Shown: positions 34,004 through 44,945, counted from the first letter of the stretch. The stretch is DNA of 64,000 nucleotides from Lysobacter enzymogenes (GCF_017355525.1 NZ_CP067395.1:1798001-1862000); one strand, 5' to 3'. Notes: generated by a model from the letters alone, not told the origin. Made by a program: numbers and translations.

Positions 34004-36421
34004 ATGGCCAAATGGATCAAGCGCGTCGTACTCGCGCTGCTTTGCCTGTCCCTGCTCGTCGCCGGCGGCGCCTGGTGGCTGCTGCGCGGCAGCCTGCCGC
34101 AACTGGACGGAACGCCCGCGCTGAGCGGCCTGTCGGCGCCGGCCAAGGTCGAACGCGACGCGATCGGCGTGGTCACCATCGACGCCGCCAGCCAGATCGA
34201 TGCGATGCGCGCGCTCGGCTACGTCCACGGCCAGGAGCGTTACTTCGAAATGGACCTGCTGCGCCGCACCGCCGCCGGCGAGCTGTCGGCGCTGTTCGGC
34301 GAACGCGCGCTCGACTACGACCGCCGCCATCGCGTGCACCGCCTGCGCGCGCGGGTAGAGGCGCAGCTGCCGGCGTTCTCCGGCGACAAGGCCGCGCTGT
34401 TGCAGGCGTACGCCGACGGCGTCAACGCCGGGCTGAAAGCGCTGTCGCGCAAGCCGTGGCCGTACCTGCTGCTGCGCAGCGATCCCGAGCCGTGGACGGT
34501 GACGGACTCGGCCTTGGTCGGCTATGCCATGTACTTCGACCTGCAAGGCGGCGACAACGCGCGCGAACTGACCCTGTGGCGGATCCAGCCGCACGTGCCG
34601 CCGGCGCTGTTCGCGTTGCTGACCAATCCCGGCAGCACCTGGGACGCGCCGCTGTACGGCGCGCCGTTCGGCGACGCGGCCCTGCCCGGCCCCGACGCGC
34701 TGGACCTGCGCAAGCTGCCGGCGCCGCCGGCGGGCACGCTGGTGCCGCTGCCGTTCCTCGACGAAATCGGCAGCAACAACTTCGCCGTCGCCGGCAGCCT
34801 CACCGCCGACCGCCGCGCCATCGTCGCCGACGACATGCACCTGGGCCTGCGCGCGCCGAACATCTGGTTCCGCGCGCGCCTGCGCTACCCGGACCCGCGC
34901 GCGCCGGACGGCAAGACCGACGCCGCCGGCTTCACCCTGCCCGGCCTGCCGGCGCTGGTGGTCGGCAGCAACGGCCATGTCGCCTGGGCCTTCACCAACA
35001 GCTACGGCGATTGGGCCGACTGGTCGCTGCAACCCGGCTGCTCCAGCCTGGCCAAGCCCGACGCCTGCGCCGGCCTGAAGACGTATGAGGAATCCATCGC
35101 CGTCGCCGGCCGCGCGCCGGAGAAGATGATCGTGCGCGAGACCGACTGGGGTCCGCTGCTGCACGACAACCCCGACGGCAGCGCGCTGGCGCTGCGCTGG
35201 AGCGCGCACCTGCCCGGCGCGCTCAACATGGGCCTGGCCGACCTGCTGCGCGCGCGCTCGGTCGACGACGCGCTGCAGGTCGCGCGCACGGTCGCGCTGC
35301 CGGTGCAGAACCTGGTCGTCGGCGACCGCGACGGCAAGATCGCCTGGCGCCTGCTCGGCCCGATCCCCGAACGCGAAGGCTCATGCTCGGCCGCGGCGCT
35401 GGTCGAAAACGCCGACGCCGGCGGCGGCCCGCTGCCGACGCCGACCTGCCCGCCGTGGGCGATCCAGACCGCCGACGCGCCGAACCTGGTCGCGCCGCCG
35501 TCGGGCCGGCTGTGGACCGCGAACACGCGCACGCTCGACGGCCTGGAACTCGAGCGCATCGGCCAGGGCGACTACGTGCTCGGCGCGCGCGCCGGCCAGA
35601 TCCGCGACGGCCTGTTCGCCAAGCAGCGCTTCACCGAACGCGACCTGCTGGCGATCCAGCTCGACGACCGCGCGCTGTTCCTCAAGCACTGGTGGGACCT
35701 GCTGCAGCAAGAAGGCGCGCTCGCCGGCAAGCGCCCGGACCTGCCGGCGCTGGCCGCGCTGGCGAAAGCATCGGAACGTTGGGAAGGCCGCGCCGAGCCC
35801 GGCTCGGTCAGCTACCGCCTGGTCCGCGACTGGCGCCGCGCGGTGTTCACCCGCATCGTCAACGGCCTGACCGCGCCGGCCCAGGTCGCGCTCGGCGCGC
35901 AGTTCGAAATGCCCGACCTCAAGCAGACCGAAGGCGTGGTCTGGCCGCTGCTGACCCAGCGCCCGGCGCACCTGCTGCCGCGCAACGAACAGTCGTGGGA
36001 CGGATTGCTCGAACACGCCGCGCAGGACGTGCTGGCCGAACTCAAGGTCCGGCCCGGCGCGGACGCGGCGGCGCAACTGGCCAAGCACACCTGGGGCGAA
36101 CACAACACCGCCTCGATCTGCCACCCGCTGGCCTCGGCCCTGCCCGGCTTCGCACGTTCGGCGTTGTGCATGCCGCCGGACCAGTTGCCCGGCGACGCGG
36201 CGATGCCGCGCGTGCAGCGGCCGGGCTTCGGCGCGTCCGAACGCATGGTGGTCTCGCCTGGCCACGAAGCCGACGGCATCGTGCACATGCCCGGCGGCCA
36301 GAGCGGCCACCCGCTGTCGCCGTTCTGGGGCGCGGGGCACGACGATTGGGTGCACGGCCGGCCGACGCCGTTCCTGCCGGGGCCGGCGAAGTACACGATG
36401 ACCCTGGAGCCGGCGAAGTAA
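34004..36421 (+). CDS. Penicillin acylase family protein
   Basis: An 805-residue Ntn-hydrolase precursor. A single N-terminal membrane or signal segment (residues 6-27, KRVVLALLCLSLLVAGGAWW) is followed by the alpha chain. The autocatalytic cleavage site sits before Ser257 in LDEIGSNNFAVAG; this Ser becomes the N-terminal nucleophile of the beta chain. Other conserved pieces are YVHGQERYFEMDLLRRTAAG, VADDMHLGLRAPNIW and LVVGSNGHVAWAFTNSYGDW. Relatives hydrolyse beta-lactam side chains, acyl-homoserine lactones or other amides. Substrate cannot be told from sequence. GGAGG lies 7 nt before the ATG. Confidence 0.93.
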   Translation: MAKWIKRVVLALLCLSLLVAGGAWWLLRGSLPQLDGTPALSGLSAPAKVERDAIGVVTIDAASQIDAMRALGYVHGQERYFEMDLLRRTAAGELSALFGERALDYDRRHRVHRLRARVEAQLPAFSGDKAALLQAYADGVNAGLKALSRKPWPYLLLRSDPEPWTVTDSALVGYAMYFDLQGGDNARELTLWRIQPHVPPALFALLTNPGSTWDAPLYGAPFGDAALPGPDALDLRKLPAPPAGTLVPLPFLDEIGSNNFAVAGSLTADRRAIVADDMHLGLRAPNIWFRARLRYPDPRAPDGKTDAAGFTLPGLPALVVGSNGHVAWAFTNSYGDWADWSLQPGCSSLAKPDACAGLKTYEESIAVAGRAPEKMIVRETDWGPLLHDNPDGSALALRWSAHLPGALNMGLADLLRARSVDDALQVARTVALPVQNLVVGDRDGKIAWRLLGPIPEREGSCSAAALVENADAGGGPLPTPTCPPWAIQTADAPNLVAPPSGRLWTANTRTLDGLELERIGQGDYVLGARAGQIRDGLFAKQRFTERDLLAIQLDDRALFLKHWWDLLQQEGALAGKRPDLPALAALAKASERWEGRAEPGSVSYRLVRDWRRAVFTRIVNGLTAPAQVALGAQFEMPDLKQTEGVVWPLLTQRPAHLLPRNEQSWDGLLEHAAQDVLAELKVRPGADAAAQLAKHTWGEHNTASICHPLASALPGFARSALCMPPDQLPGDAAMPRVQRPGFGASERMVVSPGHEADGIVHMPGGQSGHPLSPFWGAGHDDWVHGRPTPFLPGPAKYTMTLEPAK

Positions 36422-36433
36422 GTTCGGTGCCTC

Positions 36434-36534
36434 CCTGTAGGAGCGGCGCGAGCCGCGACTGCGACAACACAACTACGCCGCAACTTTCATCGTAGCTGTG
36501 TTGTCGCAGTCGCGGCTCGCGCCGCTCCTACAGG
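36434..36534. repeat. REP-like inverted pair, family 1, copy D
   Basis: Outer ends CCTGTAGGAGCGGCGCGAGC and complement; arms extend to about 43 bp including the inner CGACTGCGACAACAC / GTGTTGTCGCAGTCG. It lies between the convergent acylase and dapE genes and is the cleanest copy. Confidence 0.92.
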
Positions 36535-36546
36535 TAGCAACCCCGC

Positions 36547-37692
36547 TTAAAGCATCAACCGCTCGATCAACGTCAAATACAGATCCGGCAACGCCTCCAG
36601 ATCCGCCACCGACACGTTCTCGTCGACCTTGTGGATGCTCGCATTGACCGGCCCGATCTCGATGCACTGCGCCCCCAGCGGCGCGATGAAACGCGCATCC
36701 GACGTCCCGCCGCCGGTGCTCTCCTCCGGCGCCGCGCCGGCGAACTGCGCCAGCACGTCGCGCGCGGCCGCGCGCAACGGGCCTTCCGGGGTATAGAACG
36801 GCTCGCCGCCGCGGAACCACGCCAGTTCGTACTGCAAGCCATGCGCTTGCAGCACCGCTTCGCATTCGCGCTCCAGCCGCTCGGCGTTCCAGCTCGGATT
36901 GAAGCGCAGGTTGAACAGCACCTGCAGTTCGCCCGGGATTACGTTGTTGGCGCCGGTGCCGGCGTGGATGTTGCTGATCTGCAGCGAGGTCGGCGGGAAG
37001 GTTTCGTACCCCTCGTCCCAACGCCGCGCCGCCAGTTCCGACAGCGCCGGCATCGCCTGATGGATCGGGTTGCGGGCCTTGTCCGGATAGGCCACGTGGC
37101 CCTGCACGCCGATCACCTTGAGCGTCGCCGACAAGGTGCCGCGGCGCCCGACCCGCAACAGATCGCCGAGCTTGCGCGTCGACGAGGGTTCGCCGGTCAC
37201 GCACCAGTCGATGCGCTCGCCGCGCGCGCGGAAGGTCTCGGCGACGCGGCGCACGCCGTCGATGGCATCGCCCTCCTCGTCCGAGGTCAGCAGCAGTGCG
37301 ACGCGGCCGCGATGGCGCGGATGCGCCGCGGCGAAGCGCTCCAGCGCGACCACGAACGCGGCCACGCTGCCCTTCATGTCGGCAGCGCCGCGGCCGTACA
37401 GCACGCCGTCGCGGATTTCCGGCGCGAACGGATCGCTGGCCCAGCTCTCCACCGGGCCGGACGGCACCACGTCGGTGTGGCCGAGCAGCACCAGGGTCGG
37501 GCCGTCGCCGTCGCCGTCGCCGTGGGTCGCCCACAGATTGTCGACCTCGCCGTAGCGCAGACGCTCGCACGCGAAACCGGCGCGCTGCAGGCGCTGCGCG
37601 ATCAAATCCTGGCAACCGAGGTCCGCCGGCGTCACCGACGCGCGCGCGATCAGGTCGCAGGTCAACGCCAGCACCTCGCTGCACGCGCTCAT
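36547..37692 (-). CDS. dapE: Succinyl-diaminopimelate desuccinylase
   Basis: A 381-residue dizinc M20 hydrolase that removes succinate from N-succinyl-LL-diaminopimelate in lysine and peptidoglycan precursor synthesis. Zinc ligands and catalytic Glu are visible in [23 protein letters not shown] and [12 protein letters not shown]; the dimerisation domain follows [29 protein letters not shown] run at about residues 58-64 is encoded by a short GACGGC repeat. Its start overlaps the yffB stop by 4 bp. dapD of the same pathway lies 1.4 kb upstream in the same direction. Confidence 0.97.
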   Translation of the reverse strand: MSACSEVLALTCDLIARASVTPADLGCQDLIAQRLQRAGFACERLRYGEVDNLWATHGDGDGDGPTLVLLGHTDVVPSGPVESWASDPFAPEIRDGVLYGRGAADMKGSVAAFVVALERFAAAHPRHRGRVALLLTSDEEGDAIDGVRRVAETFRARGERIDWCVTGEPSSTRKLGDLLRVGRRGTLSATLKVIGVQGHVAYPDKARNPIHQAMPALSELAARRWDEGYETFPPTSLQISNIHAGTGANNVIPGELQVLFNLRFNPSWNAERLERECEAVLQAHGLQYELAWFRGGEPFYTPEGPLRAAARDVLAQFAGAAPEESTGGGTSDARFIAPLGAQCIEIGPVNASIHKVDENVSVADLEALPDLYLTLIERLML

Positions 37693-38048
37693 GCGCCGAT
37701 CCCGAACCGCTGCTTGAAGCCGTTGTCGCTGAACCCCTGGGTCACCTTGCCGTCGTCGGTGACCACCACCGGCCGCCGGATCAGCTGCGGGTATTCCTTG
37801 AGCAGCAGCTTCCACTCCGCGTCCGACGCCGGTTCCTTGCGGTTCGGCGGCAGCGTGCGCCAAGTGGTCGAGGACTTGTTGATCAGCGATTCCCAGCCGC
37901 CGAGCTGGGTCTTCCACTCGATCAGCGTCTCCGGCGTCTGCCGGTTGTCGCGGTAGTCGACGAAGGTGTGGGCGACGCCGAAGCGGTCGAGCCACTTGCG
38001 GGCTTTCTTGCAGGTGTCGCAGTTGTTCAATCCGTACAGCGTGGTCAT
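37689..38048 (-). CDS. yffB: ArsC/Spx-family protein YffB
   Basis: A 119-residue thioredoxin-fold protein. The CX2C-containing N-terminus [17 protein letters not shown] and the [15 protein letters not shown] motif place it in the YffB branch of the ArsC-like family, which is usually found next to dapE, as here. Biochemical role is unclear; glutathione-dependent reductase activity has been proposed for relatives. Overlap with dapE (ATGA) implies translational coupling. Confidence 0.93.
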   Translation of the reverse strand: MTTLYGLNNCDTCKKARKWLDRFGVAHTFVDYRDNRQTPETLIEWKTQLGGWESLINKSSTTWRTLPPNRKEPASDAEWKLLLKEYPQLIRRPVVVTDDGKVTQGFSDNGFKQRFGIGA

Positions 38049-38055
38049 GACTGCC

Positions 38056-38514
38056 TCATCGATTGTTCTTGAGCGTTGCTATGCGGTCTTCCAGTTCCTT
38101 GGCCAAGGGATGCCGCGAGAACGGAACCAGGCTCGCCGCAGCGAACGCCGGCGCGAAAACGATCTTGTCGCCCAGCACGCCGGGAGCGGCGAGCACCAGG
38201 GTCAGGCGGGTCGGGTCGGAATTTCGGGTGATCCGCACCTCGACCACGTCGCGCAGAAACAGCGCCTGCTCCAGCGCGCCCTTGCGCACCACAAGCCGGT
38301 CGCCGTCGTCGAGCACTTCGTCCGCCAGGTCCCACACATAGGCGCGCATGACGAAAAAACCGAACAGCATCAGCGCCGGGGCGAGCGCCACCGGGACGAG
38401 CTGCAACGGCCTGTGGCGCACGGCGAAGAAGAAATACACGGCAAGCAGGCCGAACCAGATCGCCGGGAAAGCGCGCTTGTGCCAAACCGTCATCGACGTC
38501 GAAATCCTGCGCAT
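38056..38514 (-). CDS. Small membrane protein with PH-like domain
   Basis: A 152-residue protein with two adjacent membrane helices (residues about 15-57, AFPAIWFGLLAVYFFFAVRH and VPVALAPALMLFGFFVM) followed by a domain of about 95 residues (DEVLDDGDRLVVRKGALEQA ... VFAPAFAAASLVPFSRHPLA) that resembles bacterial PH-like DUFs. The same layout occurs in the neighbour at 38591. The start is set by AAGGAA five nt upstream. Function unknown; its stop lies 7 bp before yffB. Confidence 0.75.
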   Translation of the reverse strand: MRRISTSMTVWHKRAFPAIWFGLLAVYFFFAVRHRPLQLVPVALAPALMLFGFFVMRAYVWDLADEVLDDGDRLVVRKGALEQALFLRDVVEVRITRNSDPTRLTLVLAAPGVLGDKIVFAPAFAAASLVPFSRHPLAKELEDRIATLKNNR

Positions 38515-38590
38515 GGCTATTCCTTGTGCGAACGCGCCGACTCGGCAATAGCGAACGCGAGCCTTCGCACTCGCCGGCCAGGCGCAGCGC

Positions 38591-39061
38591 TCACGCATGC
38601 AGGCGCAGCATCTGCGCGCGAGCCATCAGCTCATTGGCGAGCGGATGCTCGACGTAGGGAAACCAGCGGATGCGCCTGGGGATGAAGACGATCGTATCGC
38701 CGAGCCGGCCCGGCTTGCGCAGGGTCAGGATCAGGCGCTCGGGGTTGTGGCCGAAGCCGCGGCGGATCGTCGCGACATCGCGCAGCATCACTTTTTCTTC
38801 GACGCCGCCCGAGCGCACGAGCAGATGGTCGCCGCCGTCGACGACTTCATCGACCAAGTGCCGCGCCATCGCCCGCTGGATCGCCGCCGCCAGCGCGACG
38901 ACGCCGGCGGCGAAGATCAGACTGAGCGGATTCCACGGCCGGTTGAACACCCCGCCCACCAGCATCGCCGCGAGCACGACCAAGGCCATGCCCGGAAACG
39001 GCTGCTTCACCCACCGGGTCATCAGCGAATGCGAGAGGACGGACGCAGCCGGCGAGCCCAT
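38591..39061 (-). CDS. Small membrane protein with PH-like domain, paralog
   Basis: A 156-residue paralog of the preceding protein, sharing an N-terminal helix pair (FPGMALVVLAAMLVGGVF, LIFAAGVVALAAAIQRA) and the motifs DEVVDGGDHLLVRSGGVEEK, VMLRDVATIRRG, LILTLRKPGRLGDTIVFIP and HPLANELMAR. An alternative start 42 bp in (MTRWVKQPF) would align with the paralog start. It follows the dapD stop by 2 bp. Tandem duplication inside the dap cluster appears lineage-specific. Confidence 0.75.
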   Translation of the reverse strand: MGSPAASVLSHSLMTRWVKQPFPGMALVVLAAMLVGGVFNRPWNPLSLIFAAGVVALAAAIQRAMARHLVDEVVDGGDHLLVRSGGVEEKVMLRDVATIRRGFGHNPERLILTLRKPGRLGDTIVFIPRRIRWFPYVEHPLANELMARAQMLRLHA

Positions 39062-39063
39062 GC

Positions 39064-39972
39064 TCAGTCCGCCAATCCGCGCAACAACTCGTTGATGCTG
39101 GTCTTCGACAGCGTCTTCGCATCCACCTGCTTGACGATCACCGCGCAATACAGCGAATGCGATCCGTCCTTGGCCGGCAGCTGGCCCGACACCACCACGC
39201 TGTACGGCGGCACCGAGCCGTAGCTGATCTCGCCGGTCGCGCGGTTGTAGACGCGGGTGCTCTGGCCGAGGAACACGCCCATGCCGATTACGCTGTGGTG
39301 GCCGACGACGAAGCCTTCGACCACTTCCGAACGCGCGCCGATGAAGCAGTGGTCCTCGATGATGGTCGGCGAGGCCTGCAGCGGTTCCAGCACGCCGCCG
39401 ATGCCGGCGCCGCCGGACAGATGGCAGTGCTTGCCGATCTGCGCGCACGAACCGACCGTGGCCCAGGTGTCGACCATCGTGCCTTCGCCGACGTGCGCGC
39501 CGATGTTGACGAAGCTCGGCATCAGCACCACGTCCTTGCCGATGTAGGCGCCGCGGCGGGCGATCGCGCCGGGCACGACGCGCGCGCCGAGCTTGCGGAA
39601 ATCGGCTTCGCCGTAGCCTTCGAAGCGCGCCGGGACCTTGTCCCAGAACGGCGCCGGATCGGCTTCGACCACCTGCATGTCGTTGACCCGGAAGTACAGC
39701 AGCACGGCCTTCTTGAGCCACTCGTTGACCTTCCAGCCGCCCTTGCCGTCGGGCTCGGCGACGCGGAACTCGCCCTGCTCCAGGCCCGAGATCACCCGCT
39801 CCACGGTCGGCCGGGTCGAGCCTTCGACCTCGTCCGGGGTCAGCATGGTGCGGCGCTCGAACGCGCTGTCGATCATGAACTTGAGTTCGTCGGGACCCGG
39901 CGCCTCGGGCTTCTTCTTGGCGACCTTCTTCGCGGTCTTCTTGGCGGCGGGGCTCTTGGGCGGCGGGCTCAT
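39064..39972 (-). CDS. dapD: Tetrahydrodipicolinate N-succinyltransferase
   Basis: A 302-residue left-handed beta-helix transferase, catalysing succinylation of tetrahydrodipicolinate in lysine/diaminopimelate synthesis. After a 25-residue Lys/Ala-rich extension absent from E. coli DapD comes [20 protein letters not shown], then hexapeptide repeats ([55 protein letters not shown]). It overlaps glnD by 4 bp at its start and lies in one run of minus-strand genes map-glnD-dapD. Confidence 0.97.
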   Translation of the reverse strand: MSPPPKSPAAKKTAKKVAKKKPEAPGPDELKFMIDSAFERRTMLTPDEVEGSTRPTVERVISGLEQGEFRVAEPDGKGGWKVNEWLKKAVLLYFRVNDMQVVEADPAPFWDKVPARFEGYGEADFRKLGARVVPGAIARRGAYIGKDVVLMPSFVNIGAHVGEGTMVDTWATVGSCAQIGKHCHLSGGAGIGGVLEPLQASPTIIEDHCFIGARSEVVEGFVVGHHSVIGMGVFLGQSTRVYNRATGEISYGSVPPYSVVVSGQLPAKDGSHSLYCAVIVKQVDAKTLSKTSINELLRGLAD

Positions 39973-42653
39973 CGGTTTTCTCCTTCGAGGCAGGCCAGCA
40001 GCGCGTCGCGCAGGGCCTGCTGTTGCGTTGCATCGAGCGCGAGATCGCGCTCGTCGGTGATCTGGAACACGTCCTCGGCGCGTTCGCCGAAGGTGGCGAT
40101 GCGCGCGTCGTACACGCGCAGCTTCTGCCGGCGCAGGGTCTGGGCGACGTCGGCGAGCAGGCCCGGGCGGTCGGTGCAGACCAGGCTCAGGGTGGTCCGC
40201 GGCCTGGCCTGGTCGTCCTGGTTGTAGGCGGAAAACTCGATCTGCGGGGCGATGCGGAAATGGCGCAGGTGGCGCGGCTGCGCGCGCCGCGCCGGACGGA
40301 TCTTGTCGAGCGCGCCGGCCAGCGTCGCGGCCAGGCGGCGCTCGACGTCTTCGGCGCTCGGCGGCTGGCGCGGATCGGTCGGCACCACTTCGAAGGTGTC
40401 GAAGATAGCGTTGTGCGGGCCGTCGAGCACGCGCGCCTGCTGGATCGCCAGCCCCAGCCGGTCGAGCGTGGCCACGATCGCCGCGAACAGGCCGTCGCGG
40501 TCGGGCGAATGCACGAACACTTCGAGCGCGCCGGCATGCGCGCCGCCGTGGGCGCTGACCGGCCGCGCGCGCACCCGGGTGTCGCCGAGCGCGACGCCGC
40601 GCAGCGACGCCGCCTGCCACGCGATCTGATCGGGACGGCCGCGCTGGAACGCGATCTGCGGCATGCGCGCGAACAGCGCGGCGATGTCCTCGTCGCGCGC
40701 GCCGAACGCGGCCAGCATCGCGTGCGCGGCCTCGCGCGTCTCCGCGGCGCGCTCCTCGCCGGCGACCGGATGCTCCAGGCCGCGGCGCAGGGCCAGCCGG
40801 GTGGCGGTGTACAGGTCGGCCAGCAGCCGGTCCTTCCACGCGTTCCACAACTTCGGCGAAGTGCCGGCGATGTCGGCGCAGGTCAGCAGGTACAGATGGT
40901 CCAGATGCTCGCGGTCGGCGACCTTGCTGGCGAAGCGGTGGATCACCTCGGGATCGGCGATGTCCTGCTTCTGCGCGGTCACCGACATCAACAGGTGCTG
41001 GCGCACCAGCCATTCGACCAGGGCGGTATCGGACTCGCTCAGCCCCATCGTCGTGCCGAACGCGCGCGCATCGTCGCCGCCGAGTTCGGAATGGTCGCCG
41101 CCGCGGCCCTTGGCGATGTCGTGGAACAGGCCGGCCAGCAGCAGCAATTCGGGCTTGCGCAGGCGCGGCCACACTTCGTGGGCGATGCTGAAACGCTCGT
41201 CGGCCACGCCGGAGGCGAAGCGCGCGAGATTGCGCAGCACCGCCAGGGTGTGTTGGTCGACGGTGTAGACGTGGAACAGATCGAACTGCATCCGCCCCGA
41301 GACTTTCGAGAACGCCGGAATCCAGCGCCCCAACACGCCGAGGCGGGCCATGCGTTCGAGCGCGTGCACCGGATGCGGGCCGCGCAGGATCTTCAGGAAG
41401 CGCTCGCGCAGCGCCGGTTCGGCCTGTTCGAAGCCCGGCACCTTGGCCAGCGCCTCGGCCAGCGCGCGCGCGGTGCGCGAGTGCAGGCCGCGGATCTCGT
41501 CGTGCGCGGCCCAGGCCGCGAACAATGCGAACACGTCGGCGGCGTCGTTCGGCCAATGCGGGTCGCGCGCGGCGATGTAATCGCGGCGCAATTCGAATGC
41601 TTCGTACGGCGCGCCCAACGGCACCGGCGCGGCCTCGCCTTCGATCTGTTCCTCGAACCGCTGCAGCAGGCGCTCGCCGACCCGCTGCACCAGCGCGGCG
41701 CTGCGGTAGAAGCCCTGCATCATCTGCTCGACGGCGAGGTTGTCGGCGCTGTCGACGTGGCCCAGGCGTTCGGCCAGCACTTTCTGGTAATCGAAGCGCA
41801 GCCGCTCCTCGCGCTTGCGCGCGACCAGGTGCAGGCCGAAGCGCAGCCGCGACAGCGCGCGGCGCTCGCGTTCCAGGGTGGCCCATTCGTCGGCGCCGAG
41901 CTGGCCGATCGAGACCAGCGATTCGAGGTCGGAGGTGCCGATGATGCGCAGCGCCATCCAGTGCAGGGTCTGCACGTCGCGCATGCCGCCGGGGCCTTCC
42001 TTGAGGTTGGGCTCGAGGTTGTCGGCGGTGTCGCCGTAGCGCGCGTGGCGCTGGCGCAGTTCGTCGCGCTTGGCGACGAAGAACTCGCGCGCCGGCCACA
42101 CCTGCGACGGCGCGATCGACGCCTGCAGCGCCATGCGCGCGACCGCGTCGGCGGCGATCGGACGCGCTTCCAGCATCGCGGTCAGCACGGTCAGGTCGCT
42201 GCCGGCCTCGGTGCATTGCGCGGCCGAACGCACCGCGTGGCCGACCGGCAGGCCGGCGTCCCACAGGCTGGCGAAGAAGCAGCCCAGCTGTTCGGCCTGC
42301 GCGGCCTGGGCCTCGGGTTCGGCCAGCACCAGCAGGTCGATGTCCGATTGCGGGAACAGTTCGCCGCGGCCGTAGCCGCCGACCGCGAACAGCGCCAGCG
42401 GCGCGCCGTCGGCGATGCAGGCGCGCCACGCCGCGCGCACCTGCGCGTCGACCGCGTCGGCGCGCGCGCGCAGCAGTTTGTCGATGTCGGCGTCGCCGCC
42501 GTTGTCGAAGCGTTCGGCCAGCGCCGCGTCGACCGCGGCGAGCGCGGCGCGGATCGCGGCGGGGCTGCCGGGCGCGGCTTCGGGGGCGACGGCGGCGGCA
42601 GCGGCCGCCGCTGCGGGCGTCGCCGAGCGTTCGTCGGCGACGGGGCCGGTCAT
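39969..42653 (-). CDS. glnD: Protein-PII uridylyltransferase/uridylyl-removing enzyme
   Basis: An 894-residue bifunctional nitrogen sensor that uridylylates PII when glutamine is low and removes UMP when it is high. Domain order: nucleotidyltransferase ([20 protein letters not shown]), helical linker, HD domain ([20 protein letters not shown]) for UMP removal, and two C-terminal ACT domains (about 700 and 810) that bind glutamine. A 35-residue Ala-rich N-terminal extension follows the start at 42653. Stop/start overlaps with both map and dapD (ATGA) indicate a tightly coupled operon. Confidence 0.97.
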   Translation of the reverse strand: MTGPVADERSATPAAAAAAAAVAPEAAPGSPAAIRAALAAVDAALAERFDNGGDADIDKLLRARADAVDAQVRAAWRACIADGAPLALFAVGGYGRGELFPQSDIDLLVLAEPEAQAAQAEQLGCFFASLWDAGLPVGHAVRSAAQCTEAGSDLTVLTAMLEARPIAADAVARMALQASIAPSQVWPAREFFVAKRDELRQRHARYGDTADNLEPNLKEGPGGMRDVQTLHWMALRIIGTSDLESLVSIGQLGADEWATLERERRALSRLRFGLHLVARKREERLRFDYQKVLAERLGHVDSADNLAVEQMMQGFYRSAALVQRVGERLLQRFEEQIEGEAAPVPLGAPYEAFELRRDYIAARDPHWPNDAADVFALFAAWAAHDEIRGLHSRTARALAEALAKVPGFEQAEPALRERFLKILRGPHPVHALERMARLGVLGRWIPAFSKVSGRMQFDLFHVYTVDQHTLAVLRNLARFASGVADERFSIAHEVWPRLRKPELLLLAGLFHDIAKGRGGDHSELGGDDARAFGTTMGLSESDTALVEWLVRQHLLMSVTAQKQDIADPEVIHRFASKVADREHLDHLYLLTCADIAGTSPKLWNAWKDRLLADLYTATRLALRRGLEHPVAGEERAAETREAAHAMLAAFGARDEDIAALFARMPQIAFQRGRPDQIAWQAASLRGVALGDTRVRARPVSAHGGAHAGALEVFVHSPDRDGLFAAIVATLDRLGLAIQQARVLDGPHNAIFDTFEVVPTDPRQPPSAEDVERRLAATLAGALDKIRPARRAQPRHLRHFRIAPQIEFSAYNQDDQARPRTTLSLVCTDRPGLLADVAQTLRRQKLRVYDARIATFGERAEDVFQITDERDLALDATQQQALRDALLACLEGENR

Positions 42654-43426
42654 AGGTCGTTGTCGTCGCCGGGCACGCGGGTCAGGATCTCGACCCCGTC
42701 TTCGGTCACCGCGACGGTGTGCTCCCACTGCGCCGACAGCTTGCGGTCCTTGGTCACCACGGTCCAGCCGTCCGGCAGGGTCTTATGCCGGTAGGTGCCT
42801 TCGTTGATCATCGGCTCGATCGTGAAGGTCATGCCGGGAACCAGCTTGATGCCCTCGCCCGGACGGCCGACGTGCAGCACCTGCGGTTCTTCGTGGTAGA
42901 CCCGGCCGATGCCGTGGCCGCAGTAATCGCGCACCACGCTGAAGCGCTCGGCTTCGGCGTAGGTCTGGATGATGTGGCCGAGGTCGCCGAGGGTCGCGCC
43001 GGGCTTGACGAAGCGGATCGCGCGGAACATCGCCTCGCGGGTCACGTCGACCAGGCGCCGGGCCATGACCGACGGCGTGCCGGCGTAGTACATGCGGCTG
43101 GTATCGCCGTGCCAGCCGTCCTTGATGACGGTCACGTCGATATTGACGATGTCGCCGTCCTTGAGGATCTTCGAATCGCTGGGAATGCCGTGGCAGATGA
43201 CGTTGTTGACCGAGGTGCACACGGTCTTGGGAAAACCTTTGTAGCCGACGTTGGCCGGGATCGCCTTCTGCACGTTGACGATATGGTCGTAGCAGATGCG
43301 GTCCAGCTCGCCGGTGCTGACGCCCGGCTTGACGTAGGGGGCGACGACCTGGAGCACTTCGGCGGCCAGGCGGCCGGCGACGCGCATCTTCTCGATCTCT
43401 TCGGGGGTCTTGATGGAAATGGCCAT
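42650..43426 (-). CDS. map: Type I methionine aminopeptidase
   Basis: A 258-residue dimetal pita-bread enzyme removing N-terminal Met from nascent proteins. Metal ligands are visible: Asp residues in [20 protein letters not shown], His in [14 protein letters not shown], and Glu in MTFTIEPMI and [14 protein letters not shown]. The start [13 protein letters not shown] matches E. coli MAP; an in-frame ATG 18 bp upstream is possible. Neither has a clear ribosome site, and a 21-codon frame ends 7 bp before the start (see 43434-43499). Its stop overlaps glnD. Confidence 0.96.
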   Translation of the reverse strand: MAISIKTPEEIEKMRVAGRLAAEVLQVVAPYVKPGVSTGELDRICYDHIVNVQKAIPANVGYKGFPKTVCTSVNNVICHGIPSDSKILKDGDIVNIDVTVIKDGWHGDTSRMYYAGTPSVMARRLVDVTREAMFRAIRFVKPGATLGDLGHIIQTYAEAERFSVVRDYCGHGIGRVYHEEPQVLHVGRPGEGIKLVPGMTFTIEPMINEGTYRHKTLPDGWTVVTKDRKLSAQWEHTVAVTEDGVEILTRVPGDDNDL

Positions 43427-43433
43427 GCCGGCA

Positions 43434-43499
43434 TTATCGCTCATTCAGGCTGCCAGGATCACCGCAGCGCACGGTCCGCAGCGTGCCGCGGCGGGCCAT
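43434..43499 (-). CDS. Possible 21-codon upstream ORF of map
   Basis: ATG at 43499 to TAA at 43434, ending 7 nt before the map ATG. An AGGAGG lies 15 nt before it, inside the loop of a small hairpin (GGTCTC...GAGACC, 43507-43528). Because map itself lacks a ribosome site, coupling from this frame is conceivable. Spacing is long, so this is tentative. Confidence 0.25.
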   Translation of the reverse strand: MARRGTLRTVRCGDPGSLNER

Positions 43500-43587
43500 T
43501 GAAACGGTCTCACGCCTCCTAGAGACCTCGCCAGCGCTCGCGGGAGGCCCTCTGCGCAAGCCCCGAGGCCCGGCCGAAACCGCCGAT

Positions 43588-43616
43588 TTGCTCCAAGCCC
43601 CCGTCGCGGCTACAAT
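43588..43616 (+). promoter_or_regulatory. Promoter of rpsB
   Basis: TTGCTC (43588-43593), a 17-nt spacer and TACAAT (43611-43616). It is the best sigma-70 promoter in the window and predicts an rpsB leader of about 255 nt, GC-rich with several hairpins. Long S2 leaders mediate autoregulation in other gammaproteobacteria. The 43500-43877 stretch holds nothing else recognisable. Confidence 0.72.
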
Positions 43617-43877
43617 TCCGCGGCTCTGCGACCGGACCGCCCTTCATCGGGACCCGACCGCAGCCGTCCACGCCGGACGTCACCGGCGAATTCACACCTG
43701 ACGCCATCCCCCGTGCCGGGGTGCCGCCCAGGGTCCGGAGCCGCAGGCTCCGCCCCGCAGCGGTTCGGACACGGAAGCGTCGGGGAGGCCCAACCCCGGA
43801 ACCACGCGCCCGCGCTCGCCGCGGACGCAGCGCCCACACCTTTCGCGGCGCGGTTCCACTGCCTTCGGAGTTTTGCA

Positions 43878-44705
<828 letters not shown>

Positions 44706-44776
44706 TCGGCCCGCAGTCGCCGCACCGTCATGCAGCCGCGCGACACTGCGCGGCTGCGACACCCCGCATCCGCTCC

Positions 44777-44945
44777 CGCAGGAGCGGCGTAAGCCGCGAC
44801 AGAACGAAGCTCCGCGCGCGAACCATCAGAGCCCGATCCGGCTCTGGCGCGCGCATCGGAGCGAAAGGCTGGCCGGACACCATCGCTCCGGCCGATTTCG
44901 CGCATTGCGCCGCTTCGGTTTGTCGCGGCTTACGCCGCTCCTGCG
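44777..44945. repeat. REP-like inverted pair, family 1, diverged copy E
   Basis: CGCAGGAGCGGCGTAAGCCG and its complement CGGCTTACGCCGCTCCTGCG as outer arms; inner arms GACAGAACGAAGC / CTTCGGTTTGTCG are partly paired. The core TAAG replaces CGAG of the other copies. It lies inside the rpsB-tsf transcription unit, filling most of that 270-bp gap. Confidence 0.85.

Noticed and set aside
37497..37520. GACGGC microsatellite in dapE as a phase-variable tract
   Set aside because: Hexamer repeats keep the reading frame when they change number, so switching by frameshift is not possible.
40023..42794. 923-codon plus-strand frame opposite glnD
   Set aside because: Shadow of glnD; no motifs, unusual residue composition.
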